Shown piece after piece: positions 1 to 9,800 of a DNA stretch of 64,000 nt. This DNA is from Stercorarius parasiticus (Eukaryota > Chordata > Aves > Charadriiformes > Stercorariidae): positions 372,001 through 436,000 of the forward strand of contig VWZL01002566.1 in assembly GCA_013396915.1 (NCBI GenBank), read 5' to 3'. Numbering within the stretch: position 1 is the stretch's first letter; the number at the start of each line of letters is the position of its first letter. Under the pieces are notes generated by a model. It was not told the origin of the DNA. It ran no database searches and saw only the letters and a program-made list of their open reading frames with translations. Both the position numbers and the translations under genes were made by a program.

Positions 1-3000
1 AAGTATATTAACCATTGTCTGGAGTGGGAATCTCAGTCTTGGTCTAATGTGGTTTTAGTTGTATTACAAGAAAGTAATGTACTAGGAAGTACATCTCGGA
101 CTTGGTATTTTGCCGTTGAACTGAAGTGCATTTATTTTCCTATGAATTTGGTAACTTCAGTCAGGTGTCATTTTATATTCAGATAGATTCTTTACATTCT
201 TTTAAAGAAAATTACTGAAACTTGATATAGGAACAATGTTGATAATACAGCCTGATATTTTTGTTCAATGTCAATATTGTAGGTTATTCATATTCTCAAA
301 GGATCTGATATGGGAAAGTAGGTGCCAATGAAACAAAACACTTAATAAAAACAACTGACATGCAACTGGTTCCGGCAAAGAAGCCATGGTGAAATATATA
401 TTAAAAAATATGAAAAATTGTGCTGGAATTAGACAAGCAAAATACATTATCAGTTGGAAGTATTGGAATTCCTTTTGTTATGACATATATTCATTTTTCC
501 AGAAGATTAATATATTTGAGGCCTGGACTTTTTCAAGATTTGGATTTATTTAAGAAATATTGAATAACTGCTGTCATATTTGGAGTATTTACGCCGTGAG
601 ATAGCCTGCCTTCCTTGATCCTAGCTTTTCTGGGTCAACGCTTCAAGGACAACACCTAGCCCATTTTCTCAGATGCTCTGCTTTAGTAGGAGGCTCCAAA
701 GTTCAACTTCTTTTGACTCAGAGTCCATGTGGGATAACAGAAATCTACCAAAATGGACCAAAAAAAATGGGTTTTGAGAGGTTTTGGGTTTTTTTAAATC
801 TAAAAACTTTACCAACACCAAAATACACAAATTGATTTCCTCTTTCAGAAACAAAAAGGTATTAATTGATCTAAAATATGGTGGCAAAAATCAAACAGAG
901 AATTAATATGACCTGAGTTGAGAGAGACCATGTTTATCCAGTTTGTTTGATGAAAAGCCATTCAAAAGCAATTTCAGCAATTTATTTTCAGCAATTGTTT
1001 CTTTTATTCACATTGCTGTTGTTGACTCATAATTTGAAAACATTTGTCACATGTTTAGTCAGGTCACATAGGGAAGTGAAAATTGGTATGCACAAATGTC
1101 TGGAAAAAAAATCTGATCAAACTCTGCTGCCTTTATTTTATTTTCTCATCACTCTTCCTGTCTTTGATTAACATTGTGCAATTATGATTCGTCAGTGTTT
1201 CCTCATATCCGAATATTAGTTGATTAATCTTGATGATAATGGATCGAGAACTGGGTTTAAAAAAAACTATATGAAGTATTTTGTTCAAGAAGTTATGACT
1301 GATCTTTTTAAACATCCTTGACTTATTTGGTAATTATGCTATTTATAGGTGAGTACTTGTCAGCTGTTGCTATTAAAGTGTGGAGTAGATGAGCGAGATT
1401 TTTTCCACCAGAAAGTATTGAATATTTTCAGTCTGAAGGTGATAGGTTTTGTCTTGAAACATATCTTCCTTGTTTAATGATAAAAAGCAATACTATTTAG
1501 TTGGCCAAAGTTTCTGCTGCACTAAAGCTGTGTGCCAAACAAGAGGGAGAGATGCACCACCACTTCCCTGATTCAGCAGACTTCTCTGGGAGGAATTGTC
1601 ATTACAGCTACTTCATGTATTTTTGGGCATCTCAGTGGATCTGTCATGACTGAAGGGTAAAGGATTTCTTCTGCCACTGTTCCTGGGCTTCTGTGAGCAG
1701 GAAGCATATGAAAGTGAGTTCTATGAGCATTTTGGCTCCTTTGTAAGAAGGAACAAAAGGACCTTAAAGTGGCTGAGAAACCTGATTCACACAAAATATG
1801 TATGTATGTGTTAAACCATATTTGTAAGTTGGGATTGTATTTTTAAAAATTACAGTTTCTCAGATAGGAAGTTTTCAAGGCCTGATTCAAATCTCATGAG
1901 TAAAAGTGGGAAATCCATACTGGTAGACTGGTAGACTAGTAGACTAGTAGGTCAATTCATGATACGTTAAAATGTGTGTCTGGCAACAACTTCATCAACT
2001 ATCACTATGCATTGCATTTTTAAGGTTTGAGATTCTTTTAATACATGACAACTAAGACTGAAATAAATTCTTTGTTATCTTATTTATCAGTTAAAAACAC
2101 AGGCATCTGAGTAGTTTTATTCTGTGCCATTGCCACCTGGTCTCTTTATTTACTATGGTAAAAATCAATTGCCCATCTGCTTGAAAGATATTGAAGATTT
2201 ATGAACATCAACCATAAGATGCAATGGAAAGGTCAAAACACTTTTGGATGTACAAATCTATGCCGATTTCATTATAATAATAGTTTGACCTAATACTGAC
2301 ATCATCAACAAAAAAATGTAGGTCAATATCCAGCTTTTGAGCTTGTAGTCAGTAAAGTACGTAGAGACAGTCTGGTTCCAAAAAACCAAAGCTCTTTGGT
2401 TTTGGTCTGTGGACAGAGCTACACCTATCATCAGAGGGACAACTCCTCTCACTATAGGAAGGCAAAATCATCGTTGGTGTTACCTAAAAGTTGTTTCTGA
2501 GGATACATGTAGGTTACTGCTCAGTTTAGGCACCTCTGTGTGTTAATGTGCCTTGCCACTCAGTCCCTGGAAAGTACATGTTTCTTCAGTGTAACCAAAT
2601 GATTTAAATCCATTTTTAAAGGTACTGGGCATTAAGGTGCTTTTGAAAATGCCACTAGCTATATATCTTTTTTGTCTGCCCTCAAAACTTTCTCAAAGCA
2701 GGGAATAGATTTATTGATTAATACAGCGGAAATAGCCAGGGTAAAATCCTACTGATCACATCACCAGGCATTCTTTAATTTCTTTTAGTCCCTTGATCCT
2801 TCAGAAAGCTGCTTCTCTCTGCATACTTCCAATCACCCAGTGATAAGCTCCAGATCTTCAAAGCTCCCAGTTTAGTCTCTGCATCTAATTTGAGAGAGAA
2901 AAACTGCACCCAAAACTAGCAGTATTTTAAGTGGGCAAAAACCACAGGACAGACTTCTAAAATGAACTTTCATTAAGTTCATAAAATACAGTCCAATGAT

Positions 3001-3065
3001 AAGCTTCTTTCTGATGGCATGATTATAGGTTATGGTATATCATTATGATTATGAGGATTATGATG
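1..3065. other. Unique AT-rich DNA, no gene seen
   Basis: Reading frames here are short (at most about 75 codons), without splice-site framing, coherent domains or family resemblance. The only structured element is the 8-bp minisatellite near 1.9 kb. The last stretch before the CR1 (about 3030-3065) is a short ATTATG-like simple sequence, a plausible insertion point for the LINE. Around 2.6 kb a phrase about ratios of T/A-rich text ending in TTTTGAAAATGCC resembles old dispersed repeats but is too short to name. Confidence 0.6.
1919..1950. repeat. 8-bp minisatellite, ACTRGTAG x4
   Basis: Four head-to-tail copies of an 8-mer: two of ACTGGTAG (1919-1934) followed by two of ACTAGTAG (1935-1950). 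The single G/A change separates the array into two pairs, which suggests duplication of a dimer or a mutation that spread once. No coding frame runs through it. Confidence 0.85.
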
Positions 3066-3068
3066 ATC

Positions 3069-4026
3069 ACCTGCAAAAGGTGTGTCCAGGTGGAGGACCT
3101 CCTGCAGCTCAGCCACCTGCTGCAGGAGGTCATGAGAAGGCTATGTAACTTCAGGGAGGCTAAGAAGGGGTTAGATAGCTGGTTCCAAGTGGAGACTGTA
3201 GTGGATGCACAACCCACAGCCAAACAGCCAAAAACTCCCCTAGTAGCACACACAGAAGGGAGGGGGGCCAGTAATGCAGAAGAATGGAAGATTGCAACGG
3301 CAAGGACCAGCAGGAGGAAGAGACTTCTCCGAAAACCTGACATGCCCTTGCAGAACCACTTGACAGCTCTGCAGACTTGAAGAGGAAAGACCAGTCACAG
3401 CAGGAGAGATGCTGGAGCTGAGTAAGGCAGCCTGGATCTGCTCCATGTATAACAACCAGCAGAACTAAGAAAAGGCAATGGGGTGGTAGTAACAGGCGAC
3501 TCTCTTCTGAGAGGTACAGAGGCACCCATGTGCCGACCTGATGCACTCTCTAGAGAGGTTACCGGGACCTGGTTACCGGGAGAGGTTACGGTTACCGGTG
3601 CTGGTTACCGGGAGCTGCTGTCAGGGATGTCACTGACAGACTACCAAGCCTTGTACAGTACACTGACTACTATCAGCTGCTGTTGTTTCACATGGGCATC
3701 ACTGATACAGCTAGGAGCAGTCTGAGGACTATGAAGAAGGATTACAGAATCCTGGGAGCAGCTGTCAGGGACTCTGGAGTGCAGGCAGTTTTTTTTATCA
3801 ATCCTCCTAGTCAAAGGGAAGGGGTTTGAAAGGGCCAGTAGATCCTTTTGAGTCAACAGATGGTTACTCTGGATTGGTGCCAGAGCCAGGAGCTTGGCTA
3901 CTTAGACCATGGTACTCACTCTGAGAATCCTGGTCTACAGGGGGCTGATGGGGTCCATCTGTAAGAAAAGAGGAAGAGCATCTTCAGTCATAGGCTTGCC
4001 AAGCTGGTGAAGAGGACTTTAAACAA
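3069..4026 (+). pseudogene. CR1 copy 1 ORF1 remnant (esterase-type ORF1)
   Basis: In CR1 elements ORF1 encodes a nucleic-acid-binding, self-associating protein with a C-terminal SGNH-hydrolase-like domain. Near the 5' end translation gives CKRCVQVEDLLQLSHLLQE, a CxxC pair followed by a heptad-like helix, typical of the CR1 ORF1 N-terminus. GDSLLRG (about 3495-3515) is SGNH block I with the nucleophile Ser. Block III, normally GTND, reads GITD in a shifted frame near 3693, so its Asn is lost. Block V, DGVH with the catalytic Asp and His, survives at 3947-3958 and is followed directly by a stop. Frames change at least once between blocks I and III, around a local GGTTACCGG expansion. The fragment is therefore a dead pseudogene, not a host esterase. 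Confidence 0.85.
3557..3612 (+). repeat. GGTTACCGG short repeat inside CR1 ORF1
   Basis: The 9-mer GGTTACCGG occurs four times in 56 bp (3557, 3571, 3590 and 3603), plus a partial copy at 3584. It sits just downstream of the SGNH block I codons, where CR1 ORF1 normally has no such array. Local slippage or duplication explains the stretched, frameshifted translation here. Confidence 0.8.
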
Positions 4027-4197
4027 AAGCTGCCAGGGGAGGGACACCTCAATCCATCCCACTCCTACCAGTTTGATGCCAGTGCCAGCAATAGACGTCC
4101 AGAACCTGATGAAGGATCACAGGTCAGTAGGAGAGTGCCTGGAGTGCAGCACAGATTCCAGCCACCCTATCCAGTAAGTCAGCTTCATCAGGGGCCC

Positions 4198-4849
4198 AAC
4201 TTAAATGCCTCTGTGTGAACACGCATAGCGTGGGGAATAAACAAAAGTAGTTAGAGATGTGTGCATGCCTGTGGGGCTATGATCTTATTGGCATCATAAA
4301 GACATGGTGGGATGGCTCCTATGACTGGAGTGTTGGAATGGAAGGAGAGAGGCTCTGCAGGAGAGACAGGCAGGGGAGATGAGGAGTGGGTGTTGCCCTC
4401 TATGTCAATGAACAGCTGGATTGCATGGAGCTTTACTTGGGTACGGATGAGGAGCAGACTGAGAGCTTATGGGTCAGATCCTCATGGGGGACTTCAACCA
4501 CTCTGATACCTGTTGGAAGGACAACACAGCAGGGCATAAGCAATGCAGGATGTTCCTGGAAAGCATTGATGATAACTTCCTTCTCCAAGTGATAGAGGAG
4601 CCAATGAGGAGAGGTGCCATGCTGGACCTTGTTCTCACCAACAAGGAGGGGCTGGTGGGGAATGTGAAGCTCAAGGGCAGCCTTGGCTACAGTGACCATG
4701 CAATGGTGGAGTTCAAGATCTTTGGGGCAGCAAGGAGGGTACACGGCAAGCTCGGTACCCTGGATTTCAGGAGAGCAGAGTTTGGCTTCTTCAGGGATCT
4801 GCTTGGCAGAGTACCATGGAATAAAGCCCTGGAGGGAAGAAGGGCGTAA
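4198..4849 (+). pseudogene. CR1 copy 1 ORF2: endonuclease domain remnant
   Basis: This is the start of ORF2, an apurinic-type (EEP/APE) endonuclease that nicks target DNA before reverse transcription. The frame opens with LKCLCVNTHSVGNKQ and is stopped by TAG at 4248-4250 and TGA at 4378-4380. The motif that should carry the catalytic Glu before TWW reads IIKTWW, so Glu is replaced by Lys. After LWV the sequence lacks about 117 bp compared with copy 4 (which has it at roughly 59667-59783), and the frame shifts. The remaining part is open from 4469 to 4849 and keeps GDFNHSD and GYSDHAMVEF, the Asp/Asn and SDH catalytic motifs of the family. Confidence 0.9.
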
Positions 4850-5316
4850 GGAAGCTGGTTAATATTCAAGCGTCACCTCCTCCAAGCTCTGGAGTGATGC
4901 ATCCAAACAAAGAGGAGGTTTGGAAAACCCACCAAGAGGCCTGCATGAATGAACAAGAAGCTCCTGAAGAAACTCAAACATAAAAAGGAAGCCTACAGAG
5001 GGTAGAAGCAAGAACAGGCAGCCTGGGAGGAATACAGAGACATTTTTTGCACAGCTAGGCGTCAGGTTAGGAAAACTAAAGCCCTGATGGAATTAAATCT
5101 GGCCAGGAAAGTCAAAGGCAACAAGAAGAGCTTCTATAGGTATGTCAATGGTAAAAGGAAGACTAGGAAAAATGTGGGCCATCTCTGGAAGGAAACGGAA
5201 GACCTGATGACCCAAGACACGGGTGAGAAGGCTGAGGTACTCATTGACTTTTTTGCCTCAGTCTTCACTGGCAAGTGCTCCTGCCACACCACCCAAGTTG
5301 CAAAAGGCAAAGGCAG
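4850..5316 (+). pseudogene. CR1 copy 1 ORF2: linker between endonuclease and RT
   Basis: Translation after several stops returns to the ORF2 frame with HKKEAYRG, then WEEYRDIF, then an open stretch from 5087 beginning [19 protein letters not shown]. These are the basic, Lys/Arg-rich linker segments between the endonuclease and the RT fingers in CR1. The last readable block, FFASVFTGK, is a conserved marker just ahead of the RT domain. The frame runs into the assembly gap at 5317. Confidence 0.88.
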
Positions 5317-6026
5317 NNNNNNNNNNNNNNNNNNNNNNNNNNNNNNNNNNNNNNNNNNNNNNNNNNNNNNNNNNNNNNNNNNNNNNNNNNNNNNNNNNNN
5401 NNNNNNNNNNNNNNNNNNNNNNNNNNNNNNNNNNNNNNNNNNNNNNNNNNNNNNNNNNNNNNNNNNNNNNNNNNNNNNNNNNNNNNNNNNNNNNNNNNNN
5501 NNNNNNNNNNNNNNNNNNNNNNNNNNNNNNNNNNNNNNNNNNNNNNNNNNNNNNNNNNNNNNNNNNNNNNNNNNNNNNNNNNNNNNNNNNNNNNNNNNNN
5601 NNNNNNNNNNNNNNNNNNNNNNNNNNNNNNNNNNNNNNNNNNNNNNNNNNNNNNNNNNNNNNNNNNNNNNNNNNNNNNNNNNNNNNNNNNNNNNNNNNNN
5701 NNNNNNNNNNNNNNNNNNNNNNNNNNNNNNNNNNNNNNNNNNNNNNNNNNNNNNNNNNNNNNNNNNNNNNNNNNNNNNNNNNNNNNNNNNNNNNNNNNNN
5801 NNNNNNNNNNNNNNNNNNNNNNNNNNNNNNNNNNNNNNNNNNNNNNNNNNNNNNNNNNNNNNNNNNNNNNNNNNNNNNNNNNNNNNNNNNNNNNNNNNNN
5901 NNNNNNNNNNNNNNNNNNNNNNNNNNNNNNNNNNNNNNNNNNNNNNNNNNNNNNNNNNNNNNNNNNNNNNNNNNNNNNNNNNNNNNNNNNNNNNNNNNNN
6001 NNNNNNNNNNNNNNNNNNNNNNNNNN
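5317..6026. other. Assembly gap, 710 N
   Basis: All bases are N. The gap begins just after the pre-RT marker FFASVFTGK and ends just before the FADD box of the same CR1. The distance between these markers in this window, about 770 bp or 257 codons, is close to what an uninterrupted CR1 RT would need. The gap therefore most likely hides only the RT core of copy 1. Any translation crossing it is meaningless. Confidence 0.99.
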
Positions 6027-6640
6027 CTCAGCAAGTTTGCTGATGACACCAAGCTGTGTGGTATGGTCAACACGCTGGAGGGAAGGGATGCCATCCAGAG
6101 GGACCTGAACAGGCTTGAGAGGTGGACCCATGCAAACCTCATGAAGTTCAACCAGGCCAAGTGCGGGGTTCTCCACATAGGTTGGGGCAATCCCAAGCAC
6201 AAATACAGGCTGGGCAGAGAATGAATTGAGAGAAGCCCTGAGGAGAAGGACTTGGGGTGTTGAGGTTGGGGTTGATGAGAAGCTCAACATGAGCTGGCAA
6301 TATGTGCTTGCAGTGCAGAAAGCCAAACTGCATCATGGGTTGCATCAGAAGTATGTCCAGCAGGTTGAGGGAGGTGATTCTGCACCTCTACTGCGTTATC
6401 CTGAGACCCTACCAGGAGTACTGTGTCCAGCTCTGGGGCCCCCAGCATAAGAAGGAGGTGGGCCTGTTGGAGTGAGTCCAGCGGAGTGCCACATGATCCA
6501 GCCTGGAGAAGAGAAAGTTCTGGGGAGACCTTATAGCAGCCATCCAGTACTTAAAGGGGGCATACAAGAAAGATGGAGAAGGACTTTTTACAAGGGCACA
6601 TAGTGATGGGGCAAGGGGTAATGGCTTTAAACTGAAAATG
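6027..6640 (+). pseudogene. CR1 copy 1 ORF2: RT end and C-terminal domain
   Basis: The sequence resumes with [18 protein letters not shown] (6036-6047) is the RT catalytic box C with its two metal-binding Asp residues, both intact. The thumb/connection segment follows ([18 protein letters not shown], then [13 protein letters not shown]) and stops at TGA 6222-6224. Further down, broken pieces of the C-terminal region (LREVILHLY, YCVQLWGPQHKKEVGLLE, WGDLIAAIQYLKGAY) appear in shifted frames. The 3' UTR follows from about 6640 to the tail. Confidence 0.9.
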
Positions 6641-6878
6641 AAGGTAGATTTAGATTAGGTATGAGGAAGAAATTCTTTATTGTGAGAGTGGTGAGACACT
6701 GGAACAGGTTGCCCAGGGAAGTTGTGGATGCCCCATTCCTGGAAGTGTTCAAGGCCAGGTTGGATGGGGCTTTGAGCAACCTGGTCTAGTGGGAGGTGTC
6801 CCTGCCCATGGCAGGGGGGTTGGAACTAGATGATCTTTGAGGTCCTTTCCAACCAAAACCATTCTATGATTCTATGAT

Positions 6879-9800
6879 CTTCAGGGGAAAAAATATCCTT
6901 TCATGTTTTTACAACCTCAACAACAAAGGGAGAACCTCATCGGAACCAGGGGCACGCAGATAATACTGAAACAAGGATATGAGCAGAAATGAAGTAACAA
7001 TAGTAACTTTGGAAATCTGACACATATAAGAGGAAGAAAAAGTAGTATATTATAGCTTAAAGAGTCTGTGAGCCTATGATGTTTACCATGTTCAGTATTT
7101 GAAAGCAACCAGAAACTGGGTGGTGCATGAGATTTATAGCTGCATGTATGTTTCTGTATTTACAGCAAAACAGCTCATGGGAACCCAGTTGTGTTATGTA
7201 TTTTTCTGTGAATAAGACAATATTCTTATTTAGTTTTCTATGGTATTAGAAATATGCTGCCTTACAGGAAAAAAAGTAATACATCTTAAAGTTATTCTCA
7301 TTTTTGTATAAATATAGAGGAATTCTCCACCACAAGTTAGAGCTGAAATAACATCCTCATGCTTAGAATCACCCAGGTATTATATGCATTTCTAGTAAAT
7401 ACTTTGTAAACTTTTTTTCATAAATGAGGAGGTTTGGTGTGTTTGAGAGTTGTAAATCAGAGCATACATATTTAAAAAATCACAGAATAATAACAATAGA
7501 GAGTATAATAATTGTTAGCAATTAAGTGAATAATCTATTGAGTAGAAAGGAGTGAATCATACAGCTCAGTATTTCCAGGGTTAAAGCGTTCATCTCGCAC
7601 ATATTATGAAATATCTGCAATAAATTCAAGTAATTATGCTATTAAGCAGTTCCTCATCTATTGAATTAATTAAACTTTATGTTCATTTCATAACCTCTTT
7701 AGACACCCTCAGTTACTGGAGATTTAATCCTCTTTGAACCTTTCTATATTTAGTTTTCTGAAGATTGACTAAGACCAATCACTCAATGCTGTAAGAATGA
7801 GGTTGTTTTCTCACTTCATTATGCTATTCATTTCCCACACATAGCACCTCTTTTTTGTATCCTGGGTTGTGAAATCAGACAACCTGTGTTAAAATCTCCT
7901 AAAGGTCCATAAATCCAAAATATTATTCCATAGGTATAGGAGGTTTAGTCAGATTACAATATATAGTCATTGATTTGTTTTTATTTAATTTTCTTTTAAG
8001 GGCTTTGTCATCTTCTTGAGATTACTATCAGTAGTATAATTAATTGGAATTAAAAAAGAAAAAAAAGAACTCTGCCTTCTCTTCTAAAAGGCAACAAAGC
8101 TTACATTTTCCCAACATTTTTCTGTCTGGCAGCATAGCTTGCTAATACTGTTTGGTATCTAAAGAAAAGATGTATATATGTTTATACCAGATGGAATAAA
8201 GCTTATTTAGATGCCTGACTTTCATCATCCAGGTTTCCACATGACATCATCAGTAAGAGAAATAAACATATCACTGTATCTAGAATTAAAAAAGGAGATT
8301 ATTGTACATAATCTGAAGGCAAACAAAGAAACCAGCAAGTAACTGACCTCTATCATTTGTTTTGACTTGTTATGGCATTATTCATTCCCATACTTGTTGC
8401 TCTACCTGAGGAGAAGAATTGGTGCTGCTTGTGTTGGGATAAAGAGGATTGTGACAGGAAAACTGCAAAATCTATGTCTTTTTCCAAAAGAGGTAGGAAT
8501 TCTCTGCACCTTTTGAAACAGAAGGGCAACTGCTACTTCTCTCCAATTCGTACACTTCTTGTGTTGGAAGCAAGGCTAGGCATTCAGCACAACTTCATAT
8601 GTTGCATAATGAGTTTAATTTGGGGGGAAAAGATCATATCTATAAAATTTAACAAAAGTTACAATACTGGAGGTTAATAAGTGGGAAACTGAATCTGATA
8701 CTGAGTTTCTAAATGCAAATAGTACAGTCATACTATATTGTTTCTAACAAAGAATTTAAAACTTAGTTGAACGAAGTCTTTTTCTATGTCCTTAAGTCTG
8801 TCTTTGTTCAGTGATGTGCTAAAATCATGCACATACATTAGGTATTGCTGAAAAAGAATAGAAAGCTGATGGGCTTGGAAGCTCTGCTTTGTAGCAATTC
8901 CACATTTTTGAGTTAGATGGGAGCAAAGAATATACCTTAAAATTTACTGAAATTGGAAGGACATTTTATTTGCGTTGCTGTAATTCAGAAATGTCTGAAT
9001 GAGTGTGGGGACAAAATTCAAAGGCATTCAAAAAGTCATGGATAATTGGAAAAATAAGGGAGATATAATTAAAGACTTGAGAGAATTTTAACCATTGCTG
9101 GCAATGGATTTAACATTGTTTTTACTCTGAGGAAAATAAAAACCACCGAAAAGCATCCTATTTAGATTACCAGCCAGATTACAAAATTCTAAGTTCTTCA
9201 CATCAAGCTGTAAATAAATTGACTGGAAGTACTTATTAAGTGTATTTCCATTTAGTTTCTGGAGACCGAATATTTTCTCAATAATTTAATCATTTTGCCT
9301 AAATTTGTATCAGGAAAGATTTGCTAGATGTGAGAGAGAAATTTCAATTAAACATAAACTTGAGAAATAAACACTGAAATCGATTTTTTGGTGAAGTGTT
9401 CATAGATTGTCTTGAATTTCTTTTTCGGAATGCTTCCCTTCCACCCAGGCATGGATGATTTTTTTTTATTTTGTGGAAAACTATTTCCTGACAACTTTTA
9501 AATCCCATGTTTATCATATTTTGTTTTATTTGAGTGGAAACTTTATTTATTTCTTTTTATGTGATAATAAGTTCCTGCAGGTTTTAGATAGGTTCATGGC
9601 ACGCTGCCTATTAATTTATTGGATTCCAATTCTGGTCATTTTTCCTGTTGTAATTCTTTCACATGTTGTAATTCTAGAAAAGTGGGCAACAAACTCTGAC
9701 CAACAAGAATGAAATTTTGCTGCTTCTGAACTCTGTATGATCTGGAAAGAAACAAATCCAATGCTGGTTGTATCTTGCTACAATTTGGTGTGTTTATTGT

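Larger units (their letters stand above)
3066..6878 (+). mobile_element. CR1 LINE copy 1, 5'-truncated, with assembly gap
   Basis: A non-LTR retrotransposon of the CR1 family, reading 5' to 3' on the plus strand. In order it holds an ORF1 remnant with a Cys-rich/coiled N-terminal piece and an SGNH-esterase-like piece (3069-4026), an ORF2 endonuclease remnant (4198-4849), the endonuclease-RT linker (4850-5316), a run of N (5317-6026), the end of the RT with a FADD box (6036-6047), the C-terminal domain, and a 3' UTR. It ends in the diagnostic CR1 tail, a repeat of ATTCTATGAT at 6861-6878. Full-length CR1 is about 4.5 kb, so only the 5' UTR and the start of ORF1 are missing. Stops, frameshifts and an approximately 117-bp internal deletion near 4470 show that it is inactive. 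No clear target-site duplication was found, as is usual for CR1. Confidence 0.95.

Noticed and set aside
3023..3546. Minus-strand frames of 71-128 codons
   Set aside because: They are antisense shadows of the CR1 ORF1 remnant.
5087..6326. Several frames of more than 270 codons on both strands around the gap
   Set aside because: They are open only because N codons are not stops. The real content is CR1 sequence on either side of the gap.
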